From Axinella damicornis (Eukaryota; Porifera; Demospongiae; Axinellida; Axinellidae): 64,000 nt of DNA. The stretch covers positions 496,001-560,000 of the forward strand of contig OZ007506.1 in assembly GCA_963931865.1 (NCBI GenBank), read 5' to 3'. Made by a program: the position numbers and the translations under genes. Below the pieces are notes generated by a model, which saw only the letters and a program-made list of their open reading frames with translations, was not told where the DNA came from and made no database searches. Positions 1-14,083 of the stretch are shown one piece after another. How positions within the stretch are numbered: the stretch's first letter is position 1; each line of letters starts with the position of its first letter.

Positions 1-126
1 GTAGGTCATGTGACACTGATGGTAGGTCATGTGACACTGATGGTATGTCATGTCACATTAGGGATGGTTCATTTGACATTGTAAATCGTAGTCAATCAAT
101 GAGGTATGAATAATCTCCCCTTCCAG

Positions 127-3100
127 ACTCTTCTGGGACAATCCTGAGTACCTCCATCTGCCTGCCTCGCTCAAAGGAGGCGCAAACCAGCCGCTCACAC
201 ATGGCTCTCAACCTCCTCTCATGTTTGAGCACGCTGGCCACCTGCCCACCTCTAACCATAGAGGCCCTTGCTGGAAGCCGCATGCGGAAGTATGACAAAG
301 AAGAGTTCAACTGTATCGTCAGATTCAACGGTAAGACGCTGGATTGCAGCAGTATAATAATTTAGTTTTGTACTCTAGTCAGCATCGTCATGGTAACACC
401 TTCATGCGTGTGAGGGCACTTGCAAAGTCCGGTGGTGGCATACTGAGTGTAGGGGGAGGTCCGTGAGGATGAATCATTTGGACAAGAGTGATTGTTGAGT
501 GTGCATGTTCATGGATGAATTGCTTGAACAGCGGATCATGTAAGCTAATGTTGAAGGGCCGTAGTGTGTGCTGTTTTCGTGTTTTCATGACTGTATGCAG
601 AAAGGGACATGACCCTAGCGTGCTACCATTCCATCTAACAAGCTGATTAACAGCTGTGTGTAGGACTCGATCCGTGTCCTGGTGCAAATGGCTGTGAGTG
701 GAACTCATTATGTTGGTCACTGTTCCCCTCTTCCCCTCACAGCCCACGGTGGTGGGTGGGGATACTCCGCCTCCTCTGTGGAAGCCATCCGCTTCACCTC
801 CGATACGGACATCCTCCTTGGAGGGTTCGGGCTGTACGGCGGGCGAGGAACATACAACGCTGAGATCAAGGTCAGGAACATGTACATTTTGGGAGGTGAC
901 ATGAGATCACAAGGCATCACATGACATCACATGATCCCCTGGTAGGTGTTTGACTTGGGAGAGTCAGGGGGAGACAGTGAGCCAGAGGGAACTCTCCTGG
1001 CTAGCCAGAGTGAGGTGGGATACTCTTGTGAGAGGCAGCAGACGTATCGGGTGATGTTTGACAAGCCCGTCCTGCTGGTGGCCGACCACTGGTATGTGGC
1101 CTATGCAGCAGTGAGCTCCCCCTCTGGAGCAAGCTCGGACGCTGGGTCCTCGGGTCAGAGTGAAGTGCAGGGGCCTGATAAGTGAGTTAGTTGATTCGCT
1201 GAATATGTTACTTGATGCTATTATGAGAATGGCTATTACAGCATGGATTGATCATTGGATTGATATTGATTGGTGTTATCCACAGAGTTGTATTCAAGAT
1301 CAAGTCATCGAAGCGATCTAACAACGGGACGGATGTAGGGTCGGGCCAGCTCCCAGAGTTGCTCTACAAGATCCCGGAGATCGAGCAGGAAGATGGAGTG
1401 CAGATACAGTTGCTCGATAGGGACTTCTCCTGCACCGTCTCACCTGTATGTTGTTGTTTGCTACTTGTTTCACTTGTTGTTTGCTTGTTTACTGTTTGTG
1501 TTTATGAACGTTGTTTTCATCTTGCCCCAGGATGGTTTGAACGCAGTCCTGCGTCTTCTGGACTGGTCCTGGTCGCAGCTGGCCCGGCCTGCTCCTCCGG
1601 ATGTCGGGTCCCTCACACAAGACCCGCAGCACCTAGCGTTTGTGGCCAAGGCAGCTCTGGGTCTGCTCAAGACCTACATCCTGGAGGCCTACCCAGAGAA
1701 GGCCAAGATCCGAAAACCTGATCTTGACTGCCCCGAGCTGGCAGCAGCCGTGTTTGAGGCACGCACTCTCCTGAGGCTCATTCTCTCTTACCGGGGGATG
1801 GTTGTTACCGAGGACAAGCACTCACCGCTGGCGCTCGTCCTTGACGCCTGCTGCAATGCCTTCAGGATGTGTTTCAATGCCTTCTACCCTTCCATTCCCC
1901 TGAAGTGGTTTGCTCTTTGTCAGCAGCTGCAGTACCTGGACCCTGTGAGGACAGCTGATGCTGGGACCTTCCCTGATTCCCTCTCCTCACTGGTTCCCTC
2001 CCTCCCTCCTCCTCCCTCTCTCCTCCTCCCTCTCTCCTCCTCCCTCTCTCCCTCCCTGTTCCCTTCCTCCCTCTCCCTCCTCCCCTCCCTCCCTCCTCCT
2101 CCCTTCCTCCTCCCTCCTTCCCACCCCCCCTCCCTCCATCCTCCCTCCCTCCTCCTTCCCTCCCTCCTCCCTCTCTCCGTCCCCAGCATGATGTGGTAAC
2201 TGGTATACCAATGGAGAACCTTCTCTCTGCCATTCTCGAGGCCCTTGCGCAGCCCACTGTCAGCTACATCGGCCTCGGCTATGATACGGGTATCAGCATC
2301 AATGCAGGTGGGGAGATTATGATCACATGACGATGACATAACAGTCATATATGACATCATAGAGGTGGTCATGATAGCCACTGAATGCATTAATGTTCGA
2401 TCACCTCTGTTTGATCACCTCTGTTTGATGCAGCTATCTACAATTCGGAGCCAGACCAACGGTTCCCAGTTCTCTCAGAATACTTGCAAATGAAGACGCT
2501 GGTACGTCTGACTCACCTTCACACAGCTCTTGTCCCGAGAATAACAGCCCTACTGCCCCTCCTCCATCTCCTTCCCCTCTCCTTCCCCTCCCCTTCTTCC
2601 CCCCCCCCCCCCCCCCCCCCCCCCCACCCTTTCCTTCCCTCCTCTTCCCTCTCCCTCATTCTCAGGAGGAGGACGATGAAGGGGAGCTACTGGGATTCAA
2701 TGCTGTGGCTTCAAAGCTTCTCGCGGTAGTGACGGCACCGATTCACAGTGCCCTGGTATCCAGGCAACCCCAGGTGAAGTCCTGAGTTTACCTTTGTGGC
2801 ACAACAGTACAGTATGTACATCGACAGCTGCCGAGACTGATACACTGGTGTCCTCGGTTGGGATGCAAGCTGTACACTGATTCGTGATTTGTGGTTAATG
2901 ATTTCCCCCTCCAGATCGAGGTGTCCCCGGTGGTGTCCAAGGCAGGCCAGCTGCTCCTGTCACGTATCAATGAACTGGCACTTTGCATTGCGTACCCGGA
3001 GTCAGCAGTCCTCTCCGGACTCCCCATCACCAAGACCGAGAGGAAAGAGAAAGTGTTTGAAAGCAGCGTTCGCTTCTCATCCAAGGAGTGTGGCTACCCT

Positions 3101-6100
3101 TCTCTGAGTGTGAAGTCCGTGGTGTTCTCTGTGAACAAGCCCATCATGCTGCACGGAGTCACTGCCTATGGCGGCACCGACACCTCATACCAGTACAAGA
3201 TGTCACTGACCAAGGTGAGGGTCAGTCACGTGACCGTTCGTCCCTGCCATGGCAACGGTATCACTATCATTGTACTTCCGTTCCCATCACATGCTGATTG
3301 CACTGTGGTAACAATACTGTCACATGCTGGTCATGTGACCAGCTATGCTAGTCTTGTGACCAGCATGTGATTGGAGGTGCACCTGGTGATGCTATTGACT
3401 GTTGTGCTCTCTGACCCTGCACGTGTAGGGTGACGAACCCCTGTCCACCACCAAAGGCTCCTTCTCACATAGCGACTACTACGGAGAAAGCTTCGTCAAT
3501 CTCCAGTTCAAAGAGGCAGTGAAACTGGAGGTTTGTACATGTGACCTCACCCAAATCACCTGACACACTCTTCATGACCTTTGCAGACCATATAAATGCC
3601 AGGCATTGCATTTTTATAGTTTTGCACATTCCGTTGTTGCTCTCACCTGCAGCCGGAGGTGGTGTATTCTGTACACGTGGAACTCACTGGCTCTGTCTAT
3701 GACGTTGGGGTGGCGGGAAAGACGTCCTTGTCTGGCCCAGGGGGTGTGACCTTCACTCTCCTGGAGACGGGCCTCGTAGAGTCCGACCCCCACACTGGGC
3801 CTATTGCCAAGTTTCTCTATGCTCCGTAAGCGCCCATCCCAGGAATATATTGCTCCCTGGTGGTGACATTTCCTAACTAGCATGCACTTTCCCCCGCCAG
3901 GTCGGCCGTACCCGGTCCTCAGAACGTGGTCCAGCTGAGCGTGCACCTGGCGACCACCCTCCTGGAGGTGACCATGGGATTCCTGGAGCGCATCCTTCAG
4001 GAGGAGCTCTCCCCGCCCTTGCTGGGCCTCCTCGGGGGGTCCTTCCTCTTCTCCACCCTGCTCCCCACCACGCTCGCACAGCTCGGACCCGTCGCTTGCC
4101 GACAGCCAAAGGTGGATATGTCATAGCTGATAGGTGTAGTGCAGGGTTCCACAGGTGACTCTCCCCATCGTGTAAACAGTGGGTGACAAACCTAGTATCA
4201 TTCCCAGGGCCGGATCTACCAAGAGAGAATGTGGGGGGGGGGGGGGGGGGGGGAGTCTCTGTTTACTTCAATACTTCCTATAATTGTGTGTTCCTCTTGT
4301 TGCCATGGTAGTATGCGGTTGAGGTGCTGGATCTCGTGAAGCGTACCCTCCCTGTGATCTCAGTTGCGGCCGAGTGTGCGGGACAGGCGTCCCCGGGGGA
4401 CAGAGAACCCTGGGTGTACAGTGACGCACGGCACCTCCACTACGCCACCTTAGAGACTGAGCACCCCTACAAGCAAGCCGGTGTCATCCACCATAAGGTA
4501 GGGGGGAGGCAGCTGACCTGAAATTATCTCAGTGTCTGAGTGTGGCTGTTGTTCCGCACAGGTGAAGTTCGTGGAGAAGGTACAATGGATGAGCCTAGAG
4601 TTTGACCCCCGCACGGGGTTTGCCCAGCGAGAGGACAAGCTTGGGGAGCTGCTCGTTCCTCGCAAGAGCTCCTTCCTCCCTCCTTCCCCTGGGAAGCAAG
4701 CCGCACCCCCTTCTTCTCTTGTGGGAGTCGGGTGTGATGACTTGCACGCAGATTGGGACCGATATGCCCTGGAGTACCCCCCTGGACTGGTGTTGATACC
4801 GGGTAAGTTGCTGTTGTCAATTTCAGACCTATTGGGTATAGTGGACTTGTATACTCGACTTGTACGTTTGGTTTGTATACTCGACTTGTACGCTTGGCTT
4901 GTATACTCTACTTGTATACTTGGCTAGTGTATTGGCTTGCACATTTGATTTATACTTATAGAGGGTATACTGGGCTTGTATATACGTATAATTTAGCTTG
5001 ACTTCTATACTCGCGTTACATATTATTTGGCTTGCTTCACTTGTTAATACTTACCCTAACCTTTGAACCCTAACCTCTGACCTCTGCAGGGAATGAGGTG
5101 CACATTGTGGTAAACACTGACACAGAGTACGAGAAGAAGGACAGCAACAACCACTTTGGTCTCAAGTGCCAGGTGGTGGGCTACGAGTGGACCAGTGACC
5201 CCTCAGAGGTAGGTCAACCCATTCAGAGGTAGGTCATGCTTTTCACACAAACGGAAAAGTTAGTACGTGGACAGTGTACAACTCTATGCTTGACGATGCT
5301 CGTATGCCAGTTTATTGGTCCTGATCAGCTTCCATGTCTGGCCCAGCCATTACATCACAGTTATGCCTTCACATCGTTTTATTATTTTTGACATCACATC
5401 ACATGCACAGTGATTTCACCCTCCATTACATCACAGTGATGTCACCCTCCATTACATTACAGTGATGTCATTGTCCATTACATCACAGTGATGTCATCCT
5501 CCATTCCATCATAGTGATGTCATCCCCTCTACAGTGTCTGCTGTTTCTGGAGAAGGAGCTGGTCACTCTGGGGGCCATGTGTGCAGCGTCTCTGCTGAAG
5601 GAGGACACAGTGCTGCCATTTGCTGGTGCGTATTTAATGATGTAGTGCGTTGTGTTTTAACCTGTTCCATGATACCTCAATTTCATTGCTTCTGCTTTGA
5701 AGTTCGTTTTCAACCTCAATCCCCACCTGTTTGCCCTCAATGCTACTGTCCGATTTAGCCTCAGTCCCATTCCATGCTACCCTCAATCTCATTCCATACT
5801 AATCTCAATCACACTGTATTCACCTCGATCCCTCTCATGCTAACCTCCCTCCCTCCCATGCTTACCTCACTCCCTCCTTCCCATGCTAACCTCACTCCCT
5901 CCCATCCTGTGCTGACCTAGTCTCGTTCCCAGACCGTTTATCCAGCGCGTGTATCGCTTTCAGTATAACGCACGGAAATACGCGCGCGATGCTAAAAGCG
6001 ATCCGTGCTGGGGTTGGTTGGGTCTGGGACCGAGACTAGTGCTGACCTCACTCCCTCTCATGCTAACCTCCCTTCCTCCCATCCTGTGCTAACCTCCCTC

Positions 6101-9100
6101 CCTCCCATCCTGTGCTAACCTCCCTCTCTCCCTCTCCTGTGCTGACAGAGGAACTGAGTGTCAGTGGTAACACGGGAGACACGGAGAAGGCAGACATGAG
6201 GATCGTGCAAGCCGCTGCTCAGGAGGTGTGTCATGTAGCACAACCATCGTACATACACATCCACATGACAAGGGTGCACAGACCTGGGACCTATTTATGC
6301 ACTCTTGCACATAGCTATGGTAGTCTCAAGAGTTGTGCCAGTGCTTGATCAATACTCTTTCTCATAACACTGGTGTGAATCACATTTCAGTCTATAGACA
6401 ATTGTTGACTCTCTTCTGTGGGTTAAGGTTACGGGATATTTGTGCGCGCGCTGTCCGAAATGTATAGGGAAATGCATACTTAAGCTCGCTAACCAAAAAA
6501 TCTCGAGTACGAAGAGCGTGAGCAACTTGATTCTGGCGGTGGAGGTGCGCTGTCACAAGATGCAGGGCATGGCGGAAGCTTTTACGGATACGCTGTATAG
6601 CCGTGCAAAAACGAGCAGTTCAGTTCACCAAAAAGCCGTATTTACGGCTTTTCTCGAGCGAGACAGCAGATAAGTTTGCCAAGGATTATGCTATCAAAAA
6701 AAGCTTCCGTCATGCCCTGCACCTTGTGACAGCGCACCTCCAACGCCAGAATCAAGTTGCTCACGCTCTTCGTACTCGAGATTTTTGGTTAGCGAGCTTA
6801 AGTATGCATTTCCCTATACATTTCGGACGGCGCGCGCACGAGTATCCCGTAACCTTAATATAAAGGCTATTAGCTGTCTCCAAATTCAGCCAGCTTTATT
6901 CCAGCTGTCATCCTCTCCCTGTACCAGGTGTTGGGCAAGCACTGCCAGGTGCTAGGGCGGGGCCTGATGGTGGAAACGCCCACCATCCACCACATACTCA
7001 GGGGGGACATTCCCGTCATCAGCGACAGCTCTGAGCAGGTGTTCCTGAGGGACTTCATTGAGAGCAAGTCGGGGACGGCAGGGGGAAGACTGGCCCGGTG
7101 AGCTGATTAACGTTAACTTTACTGCAATGGCAAGAGAATATTGAGGTATTTAAACCGAAATGCAAATGGCTCTCCTCTCTCTCTCTCCCCCTCTTTCAGC
7201 TGGCTCCAGCCGGACCGTGCAGTGGACCCAGAAGCGTCGGAGCTTGTGGCGCCCTCCGACCCTGTGCAGGTGGGAACTGCGGCAGAGTTTACAGTGTGCA
7301 CGAAGGACCAGGACGGGAAGCCAGTCTTCGTGGAGGGCATGAAGGTGAGGAGAGGAGGAGGAGGGTACAAACGCATCTAGTTCATGAGAAGCCGAACAAA
7401 CTTTAGTAGGTATCACCCAGCCCTGCACTGCAGTGTATTTGGTAATGACTGTGTAAAGTGTTTGTGAGTTTGACGTTCAACAGTTCAGGGATGCTTATTC
7501 TGTTCCTGGTGACAGGTTGAGGTGAAGGCAGTGTGGCTGGGGAAGAGAGAGGGGGAAGAGAGGGTCTCACACCGGGACAAGATGGTAGATGGAGTGATGG
7601 GCGTGAGACGACCCACATTCAAAAGGACCTACAATGCCACACGACTCAACAGCAACTACCTCTACAACTCCATCACCATGATGATGGTGGGTCATGTGAC
7701 AACAATGTCATAATTCATGTGATCGGGACAGTTCTAGATCATGTGACCACAATTGTTAAGTCATCACTGGAGGTCATGTCACCACTAGTCCTAGTCTAGC
7801 CGCTAGCCCCTCTCCGCCTGGCCGGTCAAGCGGGCGCGCGGAGGGCGGAGAGGGTCTAGCAAACATTGCACTTGATCACGTTTCTCTGGAATGCCAATTA
7901 CATGTACCTGTGAACCGGTGAAGTGCCAGCTGGAGTTGAGGATGACTTCTGTACGCTTGGAGGCATCCAGGTTGGACTAGTTTAGCTCGAGTGTAGGCTA
8001 TTAGACGCTCTCCACCGGGCTGATCGCACGCGAACGGCTCGGTTTACAACCACGAGAGTCATGAATAAAATTGGAACGAATCGCTTCAGTGAGATCTGAT
8101 TGGTCAGTTGAAACGCAATCAAGTGCAATGTTTGCTAGACCCTCTCCGCCCTCCGCGCGCGGCGAACCGCGCGCCCGCTTGACCAGCCGGGCGGAGAGGG
8201 GCTAGTGGCTAGACTGCACTAGTCCATGCGGTTCTTGATCATGTGACTGTCACATGCAATTATTTATTCCAATGCAGCCTTACTCTGACTACTCCTTTGA
8301 AGAGCTACGTCTGTTTGCTCCAAAAGTGAAAAGGTGCAGTTCACAGATATAGCCTCATTCCCACGCCACTCTGCATGGTCTGCAAATGAGTCTAGCTATG
8401 TACAATCTGTGCTATGCACATCAGTACCGCAGTGACTCACGCATCAGTACCGCAGTGACTCACCCATCAGTACCGCAGTGACTCACCCATCAGTACCGCA
8501 GTGACTCACACATCAGTACCGCAGTGACTCACGCATCAGTACCGCAGTGACTCACTCATCAGTACCGCAGTGACTCACGCATCAGTACCGCAGTGACTCA
8601 CGCATCAGTACCGCAGTGACTCACCCATCAGTACCACAGTGACTCACCCATCAGTACCGCAGTGACTCACGCATCAGTACTGCAGTGACTCACGCATCAG
8701 TACCGCAGTGACTCACTCATCAGTACCGCAGTGACTCACGCATCAGTACCGCAGTGACTCACTCATCAGTACCGCAGTGACTCACGCATCAGTACCGCAG
8801 TGACTCACGCATCAGTACCGCAGTGACTCACGCATCAGTACCGCAGTGACTCACGCATCAGTACCGCAATGCCCCCCCCCAAAGAAACCCTATGAACACT
8901 GCCGAGGTGACAACAGTGCCACACAGAGCACAGTTCTCAGGAATGGAACGAATATAGATAAAGTACTGCAGGCACTCGATCATGCACTGTGTGAAATACC
9001 GCTGGCACCGTCTCAAGACCTAACTTAGTGCTAATTCGATGTATTGCTCAACTGCAACATTAGCCGCAGTTCCGCTTGACTTTGATTCTTCCACACAAAG

Positions 9101-12100
9101 CACTGTCAGCATTGTGTCTGCTGCGCCCCCACAGGAGCTCTGAGAACATGCCCCTGAAGTCCAACAAGGATGGCTTCTACGTTGCCACGTGGGTGCCATC
9201 CACCAGTGGGAACTACATCGTCCAGGTCTTCATTGACGGCAGAGAGACAGGTGACCCACTTTGAACACTGGATGATGTAATGGTCATGTAATGGTGACAT
9301 AATTTTGATGGCAACTGCAGACTAATTAGGTTAAGTAAAAGCATCCACTGAACTCCATATCTCCTACCAGAACTGCATTGAATGTTGTGGGATCCCAGTT
9401 GGTAATAGCTCTTCTGTAGTGTGAATTAGGCCACCAACTTCACAGACAGCTGATGTGGTGTAATGATGACGTAACGATGATGTAATGATGATGTATGGTA
9501 GTGTACGGTGGTGTACGGTGGTGTAATGGTGACATGTAGTAGTGATGTAATGGCTGACTGGTTGGATGATTGTGTGGTGTAATGAGCGTTCACAGGTCAG
9601 TGACAATGTACTAGTAATAGTGTGATCCCTGTACCAAATTACTTCTGATAATGTTGTGATGTTAATGTAACGATGATGTAATGATGATGTAATATGATCA
9701 TACAGGACATGAACAGAAGTTCTACGTGTGTGAACCAGAGATCTCTGAGGAGGGGGAGGAGAGGGAGGGTGTGCCTACCCTTGCTACCCAAGAGTCTCAA
9801 GAGGAGACGAACATCTTCAAGCTGAAGATGAAGATCTTCCCTGGGCTCACTGCTGGTGGTCTCCGGATCCGAGCTGAGCCCTCCTTCCAGGTGTGTAGGG
9901 TGGTCACCTGATCCTCCCTCATCAGTGATGTAGCCTCGTCTCTATGATCTTGTGATGTGTGTGCTGCGTGTTACATACTACATACAACTGATTTCTTACT
10001 ATGCACTGGCAGGCTAATGCTGTCGGTCTGATCAAACCGGGGGAATCCTTCAGCTATGTGGAGGAGGTGAGTGCTGCCATCACATGACTCTCACATGACT
10101 CTCACATGGCTATCACAGATCTTCCATGATTATCACATGATTGTTGATTGGTAGTCACATGACTGTTTGTGATGGTCACGTAACTTTGTGATGACTATCT
10201 CCTGCAGATTGAGAATGACTCTGGCAAGTGGGTGAAACTGAGTGGGGAGGCTATGGAGCAGTTCGAGTGCAAGGGCACAGTCGCGTACGCCCTCTCCTAC
10301 AGCTCGGATATGAAGAAGAGCTTTCTGGAGGAGAAGGAGGTATGTGGTAGATTAGCAGGTGTACTGTTCGGGGTGTGGTCTGTTTCTGTGGCAGCCAGTG
10401 ATGAGATGTGTTATAGGAATTGCCGGCTGATGTCCTGCGTAGGGATGCTGAGTGAATCAGATCATCTGAGGCTGCTTTGTACGTTGCCATGGCAACATTG
10501 TCATGTATATTGCACTCCTCCGTCATGTACCCACCACTTAAACACTTGCATACTCTGCTCTCTTTACACACCATACAGCCCCCGGTAGAACTCACCCACA
10601 ATCTCAACGCTCTGCTCTCTTTACACACCACACAGCCCCCGGTAGAACTCACCCACAATCTCAACGCTCTGCTCTCTTTACACACCACACAGCCCCCGGT
10701 AGAACTCACCAAGACAAAGAAGCCGGTCACTCCAGTTCAGAAACCCTCGCCACAGAAGTGGAAAGGAGGTCCCGGAACGTACCAGGTGGTGCAGTGTGGG
10801 ACAGCTGGACACAACGTGAGGTCCAAGCCAGGCATGAAGGGCACCCCTGTCGGACGTCTGGCCAAGGGGAACAAGATCGAGGTCCTGGAAGAGGTAAGGA
10901 AGGCACTTCAGCTGGTACGAGGCTACCACATCGATCATAGCATATGATGATACCAGCCATTGTGTGTGGGGTTACAGTTAGTGATACCATCATAGCCAGC
11001 ATATCACCCACTGTTGACCTGCACTTAGGTTGAGAATGACGATGGCATATGGCTGAAGCTGGCCACGGATAGCATCAAGAAGTACTGTGAAACGGACCTC
11101 GAGTCTTGGACACTTGCAGTTGGTCCCAGCGGACGTATCTTCCTAGCCATTGAGGGAGACGACAGCTACCAAAGCCAAGTCATCGACACCCAGCAGCCGC
11201 CTGAAGCTCCCAAGAATGTGTTTCCAACCGCTGCTCAAGTGTTTGGGACCTCACAGAAGTCCATATTTGGTACCGCCATCATCCCTCCACCACCTCCATT
11301 CCTGTTTGGAGGAGCGAAGCCGCTGAAGCTGCAGTTTGGTGCCGAGCAACCCCAGGGTCTGTTCACATTCACCTCAGGCAAGAAAGAAGAGGAGAAAGCA
11401 CCGAAAGAGAAAGAATCCAAGGAGAGTGAAAAGCCAAAAGAGAAGGAGGCCAAGGAGAGTGAAAAGCCAAAAGAGAAGGAGACCAAGGAGGGTGAAAAGC
11501 CGAAGGAGGTTGAGAAACTGAAAGAGGAGGCGCAGGGTCAGGAGTCACCACCAGACAAGCCTTCTTTCAGCATGGGTAGCATGGGTCCTGGGCGTAGCTC
11601 ACGGGCCACCCGGTGGGCACGCCGACGATCTTCTCGCAGCCGATCGGTCTCACCCAGTGACGAATCCAAGAAAGGTGGTCAGGAGAAGGAAGAAAAGGAG
11701 AAAGCCCCCAGCCCTCAGGCAGAACCGGAGCCCGAACTGCCCAGGGTCATCCCGGTACAACCCAAACAAGCGCTGTCTCCCGCTGTCGCTGAGTGCCAAC
11801 GAGCCATCTTTGCTGCTTTCTTGTGGCAGGAGGGTTTGGTACATGATGCGATGGCATCAGCATCGTACCTCAAGTTTCACTCTGAGCTGACAAAGGAGAT
11901 GGGGTGTGATCCAATGCGTAGGAAGAAAGAGGAGGAGAAGAAGGCTGCGAAGGAGGGGAAGGGAGAGAAGGGGGAAGAGAAAGGAGAGAGGAAGGAGGAG
12001 GAGGTAGCAAAAGAAGAAAAGCAGCAAGGAGGGCAAGAAAAGGAGCCTGGAAAAGAGGGAGAGGAGGGGGGAGAAACGGGAGAGAATAAGAATAAGGGGG

Positions 12101-14003
12101 TGCTAGCAATGGCGGAAAACAAGAATGAAGGTGAGGTAGGAAAAGGAGAGACCAAGGAGGAGGAGGTAGCCAAAGAGGGAGAGGAGGTAGATAAAAGAGA
12201 GAAGAAGGAGGAGGAAGAGGTAGTGGAAGGAGAGAGAAAGGAGGAGGTAGAGAAGGGAGAGAAGAAGGAGGAGGAGGTTGCAGCAGAAGGAAAGCCGCAA
12301 GGAGAGCAAGAGAGGAAGGAGCCTGGAAAAGAGGGAGAGAAGGAAGGAATTCAAAAGGGGAGTGAGAAGGATGAAATGGATGACAAAAAGGGAGTTGAAA
12401 AGAGGGATGATGAAGAAGAGATTAAAGAGAAGGGTGGAGCAATGGAAATTGATGAGCATCCTGAAGCCAAGGACGGTGAGGGTGTAAAGGCCAAGACGCC
12501 AGATTCCCCTCAAGTCCCTGTGCTCACCCTCTCAGAGGAATCCGAGCCTATGTCCAAGCTCCTCTCCCTCCCACCTACCCTCAACCACCTGGTCACGTTC
12601 TGGGATGAAATGTCGACCAAGATCCTTGACAACGTTTCTCTTCCGTTCCCTTCCCCCAAGGTGCCGGTACTTGCCCAGGAGCTGCAGAAACGGTACGAAG
12701 AAGAAAAGAAAGAGATTGAGAAGCGAAAGAAAGAGAAAGACAAGAAAGTGGTGCCCCCAGCTGGTGGCGGTGGTTCAACTGTTTGTGAGCTCTGCGACCA
12801 GAGCTTTCAAGACCCGGTCACCTACCACATGAAGGAGTCCCACCCCGGTTGTGGTAAGCACGCCAGCGGCTGGGGCTACAACAGCAGGGGAACGTTCTGC
12901 TCCGGGTGGGCGGGGAACTGCGGGGATGGGGGACGAGGCGGCAGCACGTGGTACCTCATGTGCAAGGACTGCCACTCCAAGTACCTTGCTCTGAAGGACG
13001 AGGCTAAGAAGAAGGCTGTGAAGTCCATCCCTCTGCCCAAGATGAAGACCAGGAAACCAGGAAAGCCGCGGTCTCTACCCGTCGTTTCTGCAGTCCGAGG
13101 AATGATCCAGAATGCCAAGTTCCTGCTGGAGATCTCGCATGCCTCCGAAATGCAGAGCGTCTTGAAGCAGCCCCTAACTCCCATCAGCGCTCAGGAGTTT
13201 GCCCGCATGGCTTCCATCCCGGAGGACAGGAGTGGCAGTCTTTGTCAGGACAAGATGAGACAGGTCTCATTTGAAATGCCACTGGTGTTTGAGAAGCCAT
13301 CTTCTGCCATCCAGCGCCCGGCTTTTCTCAGGTCTGTCTCGATGGCCGTTGGATCAGAAAAGCTGTCTCCCAAGCGAACACAGAGTGATTCTGGAGAGGA
13401 AGAATCGCCTCAGATCCCACACCAACACACCCTGGATGAGACCACGCCCCAGGATGCCCCGGATATGGGGTCCTTGATGCTCAAGCCCTCCAAGAACCTG
13501 CGTCGGCTGATGTACAACCGCTCACGGCAGTGCCAGGAGAGCAAGGAGACAGGCTACGGGCGCGTGCTCTTGTTTGTTCTGCGCTACCACGACCTGGATG
13601 GGCTGAGAGTGAGCATGAAGCAGGCCATGCGGGTCGCCGGCATCAGGACGTTTGCCATGGAGGTAAGTCAGATACAAGTACATGTGATGTCATATTGTCT
13701 GCCATGTCACATTCATGCCACTGTCTTGTTCTGTTCGAACATCACGTTCTCTTAGTTTCTGGAGTGGTTGCTGCAGAAGGTGGAGGAGCCGTCCATTGTG
13801 CACGACATACTGTGGCAGTTCAACTGCGCTCTGGCTAGCCACCCCGTCCAGCAGATGGCCGCCCGCATGAAGGCCGAGAGGGAGAGGGAGGAGAAAGGGC
13901 AGAAGAACGAGAAGGTAGCAGCCACATACGCCTGACAATGCACTGGACTTTTTGTGCATGCATGCACATTGCAAGATAGCCTACATGTTTTCTAATTCAG
14001 CTG

Positions 14004-14083
<80 letters not shown>

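Larger units (their letters stand above)
7200..9250 (+). other. MYCBP2: Filamin/Ig-like repeat of MYCBP2
   Basis: Four exons encode one filamin-type immunoglobulin repeat, recognised by [19 protein letters not shown] at the start and by [19 protein letters not shown] followed by VQVFIDGRE at the end. The intervening introns hold a TIR element (7792-8216) and a 23-bp minisatellite (8419-8870). The exons themselves are intact and in frame. Confidence 0.85.

Noticed and set aside
8419..8870. CRISPR-like regular array
   Set aside because: Repeats of 23 bp are head to tail with no spacers, in an intron of an animal gene.
11870..12513. Minus-strand ORFs rich in L, S and F opposite the K/E-rich exon
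   Set aside because: Shadows of the purine-rich MYCBP2 exon, whose plus-strand frame continues into conserved sequence.
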